Assembly: GCA_905221605.1 (NCBI GenBank)
Contig: CAJNDS010002341.1
Coordinates: 295,083-359,082, forward strand
Length of the DNA: 64,000 nucleotides
Source of the DNA: Symbiodinium natans
Lineage: Eukaryota > Sar > Dinophyceae > Suessiales > Symbiodiniaceae
Direction: 5' to 3'
Both the position numbers and the translations under genes were made by a program. The first letter of the stretch is position 1. Every line of letters starts with the position of its first letter. The notes beneath the pieces are model-generated. The model ran no database searches. It saw only the letters and a list, made by a program, of their open reading frames with translations, and was not told where the DNA came from. Shown piece after piece: positions 43,401 to 54,400 of this stretch.

Positions 43401-45213
43401 GATCTCCTTGCCGGCATCTCAGCTTCCAGATCCCTTGCAGCCTGGTGCGGAAACGAGCGAAGCTCCGTCTGGAGCCTTTCCGCAGCCCCACGTGGAGCTC
43501 CGCTTGAAACGGTTGCCCGGGGCCTTCGATGCTGCGGACACTGTGGTAGAGCCCCCGCAAGAAGGCACCCTGCCGTTTGTGACGCGACACGAACGTGGCA
43601 CCTGCATGCCGCTTGCCCAGATCCATGCCGAGAAGCCTCCTGAGATAGTCCCTGCTGCTTTGCTGCCCCTGGATGGCTTTTGGGTTCTGACCGCCCGGGA
43701 TGGCACGACGGCAAAGATGCTTCAAATCGATGAAGGGACCGTCCTTCGCCTCTTGTTTGAGATTGACGTTCCGGATGGCACTCCACCGTGGCAGTTGTTG
43801 TCGGACACGCGGGACGTCTTGTACAAGTTGCCCGAAGATGGGTCTTGCAGCGGCCTGCGGCCCATCTTCGGTTCGGCGCCAGAAACTTCGACCTTTCCCC
43901 CAACTACTCGCACCACCCTGCACACTCAAACTGCCACCACGATACCCTTGATACCCACCACCAGCCGTCAGGGCGTCATAATTGTCGAGGAGGAAGAGGA
44001 CCTTGTCTTGGCACCGAAGCACTCCACGTCCTTGCCACCGGGGGCCGCTCCGGAACCTTGGACTCCTCCGATTTGGTTCTATGCCGTTCTCTTCTTGCTG
44101 GTGCTTAGTAGCATGGTCATCGGAGTGCGATGCGTCTTCAAGTACCAGCGCCGGCGCATCCAGAATGCGAATAAGATTCTGCCCGAGGTGTTGCAAGAGG
44201 AGGGGAAGGTGAACGTAGAAGAAGGCAGCCCCGCGGAGGCCGCCCCCACCATCCTGACCAAGGAGAACCCGCTGCGAGAGACTGCAGCCGTCAAGGCATC
44301 GGACAATCCGTATCTGGCCATGGCCAAGAAGTCCCCCAAGAAGATGGCATCCCGAAAGAGTGGCTCGTGGGAGATTTCCGACACCCCACGAGAGGACGAG
44401 GCCAAGAACGACGAGGACAACAAGTCCTGGTCCGAAGCATCCACCCCGGAGGGTTCGGATGCAGAGGACGGGGACATAAGGGAAAGGCTGCCTCTCTTTG
44501 GTTTTGTTGGGCTTTTGAACTCTTCTGACCGCTGTTTCCACAAGGGCTACAAGGGCACTCACCAGAGCTGAGAAGATGTGTGTCCGTGTGTTTCCAGTGT
44601 CCATTCATTAATTGTGGTCCGCAGGTCCTGAATCACTGAAGCACCCTGTTAGACCGCGTACGTAGCTACTTGCAACTTCAAGCTGTCTGACAGCTGCAGC
44701 TTTGGTTTCAGGACGCTGCCTCCAGCAGCCATAGCAGCCTACACTCGCCGTCCTCGGGATCTGGTGATTCCTCGGCTTCCAGTCGCCGGTCGTTGGTTAG
44801 CCCCCGCACCGCGCTGGCAGCCAAGGCACTTGGCACCCACGCGCAGAACTTCAGCCCCGATGCGCTGGCTGCAGGGGCCTTGCGGGCTCATGCGCGGGAC
44901 TTCATGCCGGACGTCAGGCCCCCCAAGCCCGACGATGTCAAGGCAGCTCAGGGTCTGCATGCCCACGCCAAGATGGTTGCCTCCTCCAGCAGTGGCCCGG
45001 CGCTCCCAGTCGTGCCGCCCGTGGCACGCCCACAGGGCTCCAAGCACTCCAAGGACTCCAAGGACTCCAAGGACTCCAAGAACTCCAAGAACTCCAAGGG
45101 CTCGGAAGCCGAGGAGGGTGCTGAGGTGAAAGAGGCCAAGAGCTCCACGGAGGCAGAGGGCGCCAGAGAGGAGTCGAGAGGATTCGAGAGGGTTGGGAGG
45201 ACTCGAGAGAAAG

Positions 45214-45244
<31 letters not shown>

Positions 45245-45275
45245 GGAATGGAGCCATTGTCGTGAAACTGATTGA
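40500..45275 (+). CDS. Signal-peptide, glycosylated single-pass membrane protein
   Basis: A start at 40500 reads MKFLLAAGRLGALAVFSGLL, a good signal peptide. Probable exons follow at ~41031-41112, 41342-41398 (AGERLLDMERIHEACDWFL) and 41462-~42070. The last has seven N-x-S/T sequons within some 45 residues, then helical sequence. The large exon 42180-44466 carries a luminal/extracellular region with few cysteines and then one membrane span (WFYAVLFLLVLSSMVIGVRC, ~44072-44131) followed by KYQRRR as cytoplasmic flank. A GA-AG intron (44467-44711) leads to a Ser-rich tail with KDSKDSKDSKNSKNSK (9-bp repeats, 45039-45098), ending at 45275 or earlier. This gives a type I topology. I recognise no catalytic domain. 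Joining the 40500 signal peptide to the rest is an inference from order and strand. Confidence 0.6.
40787..40829 (+). repeat. 8-bp tandem repeat GCTTCGAT
   Basis: Five to six units, one with T for G, in a presumed intron after the signal-peptide exon. Confidence 0.85.
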
Positions 45276-45524
45276 GCCCTCACCCTCAACCCGCTACGAA
45301 AACCGTGGGGGGGATCACAGACGGAACATCGGACTTTGCGCGCCCTTCGGGGTGGCCCCCTCCCTTGGGGGGGGGGCGGGGGGCGTGCGTGCACAGAGAG
45401 AGAGAGAGAGAGATGGACGAAACAGAAACCTCCGAAAACCGGGCGAGCTTCTGCTCGGACAGAACCACTTGGCCGTCGCGGGCGGGTTCGCCGCAACGGG
45501 GTGGCCCCTCAAGTGCGCAGAAGC

Positions 45525-45539
45525 AGAAGAAGAACAAGC

Positions 45540-45573
<34 letters not shown>

Positions 45574-45755
45574 AAAAAGAAGAAGAAGAAGAAGAAGAAG
45601 AAGAAGAAGAAGAAGAAGAAGAAGAAGAAGAAGAAGAGGAAGAGGAAGAGGAAGAGGAAGAGGAAGAGGAAGAGGAAGAGGAAGAGGAAGAGGAAGAGGA
45701 AGAGGAAGAGGAAGAGGAAGAGGAAGAGGAAGAGGAAGAGGAAGAGGAGGAGAGG
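45525..45755 (+). repeat. GAA triplet tract passing into an AGGAAG hexamer tract
   Basis: About 110 bp of nearly pure (GAA)n followed by about 110 bp of (AGGAAG)n. It is open in three frames (poly-Glu, Lys/Arg, Arg/Gly) on the + strand and as poly-Phe/Leu on the - strand, so coding cannot be inferred. Confidence 0.95.
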
Positions 45756-46669
45756 ATTCAAAGGGAGTTTGCCTTTTCGCATGCCTTGGCCTCTCTCAGT
45801 TTGCCCATTCGTTGCCTCTCGTGTTCGACGCATGCCGCAGGCGCTCGGATGATCTTTTACGTTCCCTGCAGCTTGTCACTATTTGTCAATGCATGGAGAG
45901 GGAGCTGCCCCTGTGGCCCATCATTCCTCAAAGCAGCAAGAATTTCCAGTCGCATGTCCGAAGGGGGCGGCCCGACGTAGCATAGTAGAATTTTTGGCAG
46001 CAACGCTGCCCGTCTCACGGGTACATGGAGCAAGTGCCTTGCATCTTGGGCAGATGGTCACAGCCCCGCAGCACAGGAACCTCAGCTTCTTGAGAATTCC
46101 CGCAACCTGTCAGACGGCACAGGGCGTCACTTGCACACCGAAAGGTTGTGCTGCGCCACAGCTGAAAGACCTGGAAGGTTGCGCACAGTCGGCAAAGTTG
46201 GTGTTGTGGCCAAGCGCTTGTTGCACTCACCAAAGTCTCACTTCTCTCGTTTATGCACCTTCGAGGGGCAGATGTTACAAGACGTCCAGAAGCCCCACGA
46301 ACCCAAGCGATTTTCCTTGACGGCAAATCGCTGCCTCAAAGAGGAGGCCTTTTGAGTCAAGACTCGCCTTTTCGGAAAACGGGAGTTAGGTTGGCGCACA
46401 TCCCACTGTGACTCGGCAGTACTCGGCAGCTCTCCAAGATGCTGTTGCTGGCATTCGAGAGTGCGTGTGTGGAAGTCGGACGGCCAGCTCATGTTCCCTG
46501 TAGAAGCACAGTCGGAGCAAGGAGACAGAGACGATTTACATGCGATTTGTCTAGACTGCTGTAGCTCGGGACAGGTGGGGGACATTGCATCCAGCTTAAG
46601 ACGAGAGATGCAAGGAAACATCAAGGAAATGTTTTGACCCGCTGTCCATGCTCGGGTCGCTTCTCTGCC
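45756..46669. other. No gene recognised
   Basis: Probable spacer between the purine repeat and the next ORF; reading frames are short and lack recognisable domains. Confidence 0.4.
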
Positions 46670-47806
46670 ATGGCATGGGACTTGGAGCCTGATGCTATCG
46701 GCCTGGACCGGTTTAAGCCTTGGGACAAGTTCACCAAGTTCAGAGAGCCCTCTGAGGAAACTTCGTCCATCACACCCGTGACGGCGCCCGTGACGGCTCT
46801 AGTGGATGAGCTGGATGCCCGCGAGTTCCGCGACCTGCGTGCCAGACGCAAGGGCGAAAGCCGCGTGGAAAGCCGAGGGCCCTTGGAAAAGCCCCGCTTC
46901 CAGCGGACGGAGCCCGCGCGCGAGCCTGAGCTTTCGGAGAGGAGCTTGAGGACCTTGGTCCGGGAAGCCTGCGTCTCTTTGCGGCGCCCTATGAGCGAGG
47001 CAGACAAGCTCGTGGCACGCCTGCACAAGGAATGGTTGGAGACCCCCAAACAGCTCTTGAGCTTGGGCTCCGAGGGATGGGCACGCCTGGCCCTGCCGGT
47101 AGGCTTGGAGTCGGAGCTGCAGAGACGTCTTGGCCTGGCCCTTGAGCGGGCGCGCGAGGACAAAGATGCCTTGAAGTCGCCCGCCAGGAAGCAGACGAAG
47201 GAGCGCACGGAGCGAGTGGATCTCCAAGAGGCCTTGCGGCGGCAGTGCGGCGACGCCTGGGCATCCCACCTTCTTTCCGCCTTAGGCCTCCAGCACCGGG
47301 ACACCGTCGATGCCAACAGCCTCCAATCGGCTCTGCGTGTTCTGGGTGTGCCTGTCTTCAGCACCCAAGCTATAGACTCCGTCATCCGCAGGGCTGCCAA
47401 AGGCGCTGAAGCGCGCGGACCGCCGAAAGCGGATGCCGTGGTCGCCGCGATCCATGGGCCCCTGCGAGGCGGCCGTGCACAGGAGGCTTCAAATGTCTTC
47501 TTCGACCTGGGAGGCCCGGAGATTAGCCATAGCCAGCCTCAAAGTCTAGCGTTTCATAGTGTTTCAAAAGGGGAGAACTCTGTCATAAGACTGCAAAGAC
47601 GGCAGGAGATATCCATGGCACCCTGGCGATTCAGACGCTGCGCAAGCTGCGGCCCCAGCAGCCTAACTCAGCAGCGCACGAGCTGGAGAACCCCATGGGC
47701 TGCATTTAGGGCTGAAAGGGGCTTGGGGCCGGGCTTAGGGATTTTCATGAGTTTTCTCCGTATTCTTTGTATTGCGCCCTTTGCAGGGCCAGCCGGCTCG
47801 CTCTAG
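46670..47806 (+). CDS. Conserved-looking hypothetical protein
   Basis: The frame is read from ATG 46670 (MAWDLEPDAIGLDRFKPWDK). The open stretch begins slightly upstream without a better start. It is hydrophilic and rich in Arg/Glu/Leu. A segment around residues 105-150 (ADKLVARLHKEWLETPKQLL, then GWARLALPVGLESEL) has the spacing of a small helical, SAM-like module. Near residue 220, NSLQSALRVLGVPVF could be an EF-hand-like helix, but no loop is complete. Coding quality drops after about 47490 (GGRAQEASNVFFDLGG), so the true exon probably ends there and the stop at 47806 may not be used. No signal peptide or membrane span. The long minus-strand frame over the same DNA is taken as a shadow. 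Confidence 0.5.
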   Translation: MAWDLEPDAIGLDRFKPWDKFTKFREPSEETSSITPVTAPVTALVDELDAREFRDLRARRKGESRVESRGPLEKPRFQRTEPAREPELSERSLRTLVREACVSLRRPMSEADKLVARLHKEWLETPKQLLSLGSEGWARLALPVGLESELQRRLGLALERAREDKDALKSPARKQTKERTERVDLQEALRRQCGDAWASHLLSALGLQHRDTVDANSLQSALRVLGVPVFSTQAIDSVIRRAAKGAEARGPPKADAVVAAIHGPLRGGRAQEASNVFFDLGGPEISHSQPQSLAFHSVSKGENSVIRLQRRQEISMAPWRFRRCASCGPSSLTQQRTSWRTPWAAFRAERGLGPGLGIFMSFLRILCIAPFAGPAGSL

Positions 47807-49235
47807 CCTGCCTGAGGCGAATGGCTGCCCTCGAGCTGCCAGCGGTCAAGGCAAGCCCCTTCCGCATCCTTTTGAATGGGAGTTGCCTTGACACACGGGC
47901 TGAGAAGGATTGAATCTGAATCTAAGTAGTAGGTATAGTAGAACCAGTATTCAAGTATTCATACTCATACTGGTACTATCATATTCGAGTAATGTACGCT
48001 CATGCTGCATTGCCTTGCCGCATCTCGCTTTCTCAGGCGGGACATGTCTCTGCTGACGAGGCGCTGCGTGAAATCTTGAAGGGCTCTTGTGTAGCCCATT
48101 GTAGCCCCATGCAGCCCTGTCGACGAAGAGATCTGAAGGCGTTTCGCGAGTTCATGCGGCGTTGGGGCTCGAAGAAGGCGCTCTGAAGTCCACTGAAGTG
48201 CCGAGATGCTCTTGACTTCACCGTGTTGGCTCTCCTGGGAATCTCATTCCGACGCCGTTGAGCGACCGCTTCAAGCTGCCACGAGAGGAGGTGGACCACG
48301 ACAGCTTCTCAGCGGCTCACGTGATCATCTCTGCCCAGTATCGCGGAGCCAGAGCCCCGACAGCACGGCTATGGAGCAACCTAGTTTGGTTTTGTCGGAA
48401 ATGCACAGGACGACCCCAGCTTTGGGCGGCTCCTCCGGCGGATCTGGCGCCTTCCCCAGGCTGGGGGCTTAGATGTGTGGTCGCATGTGGTCGCACAACA
48501 TTCATATGACATTTCATGACCTCGTGTTCCTTTCGGCGCCATCTCTGCATTGAGGCCCCAGAGCGAGAGGCCCAGCCAAAACCAGCCAGGCGCATTGCAC
48601 CACAACGTCTTGTACTACACTGGTTGCATGCAGCATCATGCAGCGACACGGAGGTTGAGTAAAGATAAATGAAGGGACGGGGAGTGTTGGGTCTGAAAAA
48701 GCTAGCGTTTTCGCACAAGCTAGGCTGCTGCCGGCGAGACGCCTGGAATCGGAGGACCCTTATTGTGCATCTGTCGGGCCTGCCTAAGAGTCTGCCTTGT
48801 GGCTCACGTCTGTGGGCCAAGGAGGTTGGGCCGAAGGGCCAGCCACCACGACGTGGGGTCCTGAAGATTGTGGTTGATAGTGGTTGGCATGTGCATGGCT
48901 CCTGTGATGAGTTCCTTGCTTCCTTGCTATTGAGAGGTGGAGCTGACCGCATGCTGGCGATTGCAGAGTCCATCCAGTGCTCGGAGCGTGCTGCGCTCAC
49001 TGCACATCACTGCACCCACGGTGTTCTGAGGATGCTGGATGTCCTGCAATGCCATGAAATGTAGCTGCTTGAGCTGGAACAATCTGCCGCAAGTCCAAGC
49101 GCAGCTGAGCGAACCTTGCTTCAGCGTCTGGCCCGCTGCTTTGGCTCGATCGCAATCGATAAAGGCCTTTGCGGCGAGCAAAGGCATCCGCCGTCCTTTC
49201 AAGCCTTGTGAGACTTCGCCTTAGTTTGTGATTTG
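47807..49235 (+). other. Unassigned region with exon-like frames
   Basis: Possible exons are ADEALREILKGSC (~48058), NLIPTPLSDRFKLPREEVDH (~48239-48340), ASLLLRGGADRMLAIAESIQ (~48918-49000) and a Leu-rich frame LLELEQSAASPSAAERTLLQ (~49063-49185). They may continue the ORF upstream. No family recognised. Confidence 0.3.
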
Positions 49236-51415
49236 GGAGCAGCTGTGGTAGATTGCAGCAGTGGGCGAAAGTGCCAGGAAGGCGTGAAGGACAATGCAGA
49301 CCCGGTAGGGAACACCGAGATGGCTGTCAGAGGTCTCAAGCCCCTGAGTTGTGCAGTATTGTGCAGTTGTTCTTCAAGATTGATCCTTGGTGACAGCCGA
49401 GAGAGGTCGACGCATCCTCCTGAGCTTCATCGGCTTCATCGTCTTTGTCGGAGTGGATGCTTTCAAGCTGCATGCCCATGCAAGCCCAGGACGCACGCGC
49501 ATCACTCGCTTTGTTTTTTTTTGGCGTGCGTACAGACAGGTTCTGAGTTCTGACAGAATGACTGTGGTGATCTTGCATGCAGGCTCTGGCAACATAACCG
49601 ACCTAGCATCAGCAAAGGCACGGCTCTCAGAGATTGTGTCCCGAAGCTGCATCGAGTGAGACCGTGTGCTCATCAGGCTAAGATCCTGCTGTCTCAGCCC
49701 CAAGCGCCTGGAAATGCAGCAGCCTCTCAGGGTTTCTGACACCTCGGGCCTACATGGTCTGGAACCCATGTGGGCTTGACTGAGGCCAGCTCCAGTGGGG
49801 AGAAGGCCGCAAAGGAAGCACAGCGCCTGAGAACTGCGAATGACATGCAGAAGGGTAAGGATCAACGTCTACCTGCCAACGGCACGCAGAATGAGACGCA
49901 GAGCCAGGAAGGTGCGTCTCTGGGTTTCTGCTCGGTGGAAGTGCTGGCGCAGCTTAGTATCGCGGCAGGTGCGTCAAGCTTTGGCTTCAATGTCTCCAAG
50001 ATGCCGTGGACTCAATCCACTTTGTTCGCAGAGACCGACTTTTTGAGCCTCATCTGGAAGGTCTGTTTCCGAGTTCTGGGAGCCGTACATGTGGGTCGTG
50101 GCAGCCCTTGTCGCCGTCTTCGCAGTGAGCTTTGAGCTGTGCCATCGACGGCTGGTGGGACACCAAGCTTCATGAAACTCTGCAGACAGAGCAAGCAGTG
50201 CAGAGCATATGGATGCGGTTCCGATCCATGCCTCCGTTCGCCATTCTTTCGAGGCAGATGTGGACCTCACTGCAACGTGCTAGCCTCAGACTCCATCGGC
50301 AAGCCTCTTTCGTGGACCGAAAACAGATAGAGAAAAGTGCGGAGACATATGAAGATGCGAAGATATATGGAGTGTGTCAGAGGCCTGATTGTGGAGCAGA
50401 GCACCACGAGCACCAGATGCTGCACTTGTTCAAGGGAATCGTGCCTCTTGTGAGGCACACAATATGCCCCCACCTGCTTGTGCACCCTCTCCATGCTTGC
50501 TACCACAGCCACCCCTGGCAGACTGGCAGACTCTCCTGAGTGCTCTCCACCTTGATTGCATAGAGGCCCTTCTACTTTGGTGATGAGCGGCACACGGCCT
50601 GGGCCTATTTGGCAGCGATCTCTGTGCCTTTCGGCTGGAATGGAGAACAGAAATTTGTACATAGTTTGTACATCTATCAGGGCTGTCGCCCACAGTCGGC
50701 AGCCGGCTACGTCCCAAATCAGACAAGAGAAAGGTTTGTTGCAGGGTGGAGTGCTTTTGCACTTTCGGGGGAGGGGGGGGCACAACAAAAATGTACGAAC
50801 GCAGTGGCATTCAGCCACCCTTCACTCATTGTTCCCTCGCGATGACGGCGCCGAGCATCATCGAGGAGCCGCTGATGCTCATGATGCACCCTCTTTGGGG
50901 TGGTCGGAAGCCCCCACAAAATCGGAGATTCGTTCTTCCCAGCAATGAAACAGAGAAACACGACAACAACGCGGAGGGCATGTCGGGACCTCGATCTTGG
51001 CTTCCCGGATGGTCGAGGGGCGTTCCTGAGGGCTCCCTAGAACATGTCTTGCTACTCCCCAATGCGGGTTTCCAAACCCTGCTCAAAGGGGGCACCCCAA
51101 GAAAGGGATTCCCAGATCCCAGCAGGCCCTTGGGCCTTGGGCGTCCTACAAAGCTGGAATTACATTCCCAAACGCTCTTTCGACGCAAAAAAAGACTCAT
51201 GGGGCCCGATTGGAAGGAAGGGTTCCCTCCTCAGAGCCATCCAACACGCAGCCGCATGATTCTGCGCATGGAGAGAGCTGAAGTGCAAGAGACTCTTCAC
51301 GGACTCGGCGCAGGCTGGGTGTGATTGACTTAGTACTGGGCATGCTCCTCAGTCAGATGCAGCAATGCGGCCATGACGCAGTTGTCGCCCACAGAATCAG
51401 TGTGAAGGCCTGATC
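49236..51415 (+). other. Unassigned region with one membrane-span exon
   Basis: A frame at about 50079-50160 reads EPYMWVVAALVAVFAVSFEL followed by CHRR, a clear hydrophobic span with a basic flank. A second frame near 50205-50272 reads VPIHASVRHSFEADVDLTAT. These might be the 5' exons of the ABC transporter just downstream or belong to another membrane protein. Confidence 0.35.
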
Positions 51416-54400
51416 ATCATGGTGTGGTCGAAGGAGTTCTGGGATACGATTGAGAAGAAAAACATATCGCGCTTCTTCCCGTTGCGGCCTGAGCATGTTC
51501 AGATCGAGCATGGTTCATGAGTCTGTCAGATTGTCATGGAGCAGGCTTATTCTGGATCTGTGCCTTTTGGCTTTCTCCAAAATCATCCTGTCCACCTATG
51601 GCCAGTACATCGGCCAGCAGCCCAGATGGTGCATGCCGTCAGCTGATTTGGCACAATGCGCAATTCAATGAGGCATGATGCTCTCCATTCGTTGGCGGCG
51701 TTCCATGACGCAATGGCTGCTGACAAAATGGTTGAAGGCTGGCCGAGTCATTTTCCGAATGCAAGAGCTCTCAAGACTTCGCGAGCCAGCCTGTCAAAGT
51801 TGGCTTAGCCCAGGACAAATGCTTTTACGCTTTGCAGCTCGACGGCAAAGGTGATGTCCGAAGCTCATGTCGACTGCACGACTGAATCTGGCTCCGCTGC
51901 CATTTCCGTGGCGAGCCGAGGTGCCAGACAATCCGGATCAGCGAATCCAGGAAGATGCGCGCCTGTTTGTGGAGCCCTCCACTCAGGGAAGTTCTCCTGG
52001 TCTCAGCTTGAAACCCCCATTGCTCGGCTGACGCGTGCGTCCGTCCTGAGGCAGACGATGTCGCTGGGAACAGGCGCGCAGGGAGTTGCAGATTATCAAC
52101 CCCCAAGTCCCATGTCAAAAGGCTCTAAAGACAACTCTACCGCATTTGATGCCATGGCAGAGCAGGTTTCGTTACTGCTGCCACTCATCTGCTGTCCAGG
52201 TTGTTGAGCGCTCAGTTCCCGTCCATCTCTTCCTGTCTCTTGCATCTCCAGTGTTTGAGGCCAATGCTCCTCCTGCTCTCGCCAAGCTATGCCTTTGGAT
52301 GGCCCGGGCGCCAGCCATTTCGGTTTAGAACAGGATCAACGCGAAAAAACGTCGCACAAGTTGCTGCAATCCCATACCAGCAATTCACCTTTTGAAGTCC
52401 CAGGTTCTACTGTCCTGGATGGCTGTTGTACATAACGCTGCTATACTCCGGTGTGGGAGCTATTGTGGCTCACTTTGCTGCTGCCTGAGCGTGCTGAGCA
52501 TCTCTGTTCCGAATGCCTCCGCAGCATTCACAGTCAATCACGGAGGTGGGACAAAAGCTCATCAGCATCAACTTTGGTCTGCAGAAGTATGAGGCTTGTG
52601 ACACGTCAGTGTGCGGTAGCAGCGAGTGAAGACCGATTCGTTAAGTATGTGCGCGAACCAGGCGTCCGTGATTAAGAAATCAGAACGCAACGAGGGACGA
52701 ATAAGGAAATACAGAGGGTGAATCAGCAAGCGTGCTGAGCATGCTTGGACATGCATATTCGGCACCTTCCTTGTGTCAGTTACGTACCATACACCACACT
52801 TCCGATCATTCCTTCCGAATAGTAGTCTCCCCCTCCCGCCTGTTCTAAACAACTTTCGGGTGAGCCCAACCCGACCCGACCCAACCCAACCCAATCTTTA
52901 GCCCAAACCCAGCAAGGCCTAACCCCTGCTGAGAAGACCCATCGAAGCAGGTGAAGGGCTTAGGTTGTAGGGCTAAAGAATGCTCGGTTCGGCAAGGCTA
53001 GGCTAGGTGAGGTGAGGTGAAATGCTATGCTGTGCCGCGATGCCACACCAACGCCTTGCATCCATGCTGATTTGTGCATGTCTGTTTGCCGACTTGCTCT
53101 TTGCTGCTGCTGTTTCAAACTTCGCCTCTTCGTTTTCCGACTCATGTGCGCATGATTCGTCCGTTTGTTCCTGAAATCAGTACCCCACCACGGCGCTAAA
53201 GAGAAGTACCCCATCGAAGCGTCAAAGAGAAGAAACCCACAGGCCGGCTTTCGGTATGACATTGTGCAGATCCGCCCTGCCCACAGCTTGCCCACAACTG
53301 GCCAGTGTGTTTCGGCGGTTTCGAGCACCAGTAACAGCTGCTGTGGCTAGAAAACACCGTGAAGAGATCATAAGAGTCTTGCGTTCTTGTGCAGCTGGCA
53401 AGGTGACAATGCAGAAAGCATCGCCCTCTATGGATCCGAACCTTGCGAGGAGCAGCGATTGCAAGGGAAGTTTGCATGGATTGAAAGGGTGCCAGGTGCT
53501 CAGCGCCTCGCGCAATTCAACACACCGTGCGAGGGCACACGAGGGCACAGTGGTGCACGTTTTGCTGCATTGACAAGGTGGTGGATGATGATGTGCTACA
53601 CCAAGCGGCTGGGTTTTTTCGTGTGGGGCGCTCGATGCTCACGAAGCTAAAAAAGCTCACGCAGCTCGCGCAACTCACACGCTCACGAAGCTTGACAGCT
53701 TGTTCGAAGACTGGACTTGGCCCAGGTCTTTCTACTACCAAACTTCCAGCATCTTCCCCTACTTGGTTCTGGCTCCGAACTACTTCCGCGGTCAAATCAC
53801 CTTGGGCACCATGTTCATGCTTTTCGACGTGTCGGGCCCCCAAAATGCTGCCTTCACCCTCTCGTGGCTCTCTGCCTCACAGTATGCCTGGCATGCAGGT
53901 TGTGGGCGGTGAAGTCGGGCTTTGACTGGTTCCTGGGAAGCTACTCCGAGCTGACCGGTGCGCATCTTACGCTGACATCGGCTCAAGCCGCTGTGCTTGT
54001 GCGGAAGTGCCCCCAAGGCTACCGAGCCACTGTGGACCGTCTTTCCAACTTCACGCAGGTGCTCTACGGTGCCTGTGCCGACAGAATCGCTGTGTGGCTC
54101 CATGTTGCAGGCCATGGAGAAGAGAAGCGGTGCCAAATGCGAGGTTAAACGCCTGCCAGAACGCTGCCCAGTTCTGCAAGAGATGCAGAAGTAAATGTGA
54201 GATTCCGAAGGGCGACTCTGCGAAATGAGGCCGGAACCCACAAAGCTGCAGCTGTAGTCAGCGGCCTGAACGTCCAGTTGCCGGCCAAAGTGGATCAGTG
54301 CAGTCCGCAGAATTCCGCCTGCATCGAAAGATGAACATGCGCTCCGGCAAGTGATTTCTGAGAGTCACAGTCTGAGGCGCCAACTTTGGAGAGACGCAAA

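Noticed and set aside
43240-44604. 454-codon minus-strand frame
   Set aside because: Lies antisense to the large exon of the membrane protein, has Arg/Gln/Gly-rich shadow composition and no motif.
45193-45980. Long Glu-rich and Lys/Arg-rich open frames
   Set aside because: Products of the GAA/AGGAAG tract, open in all three plus frames; no independent coding evidence.
46621-47400. 259-codon minus-strand frame
   Set aside because: Ser/Arg-rich shadow of the plus-strand ORF, without domain features.
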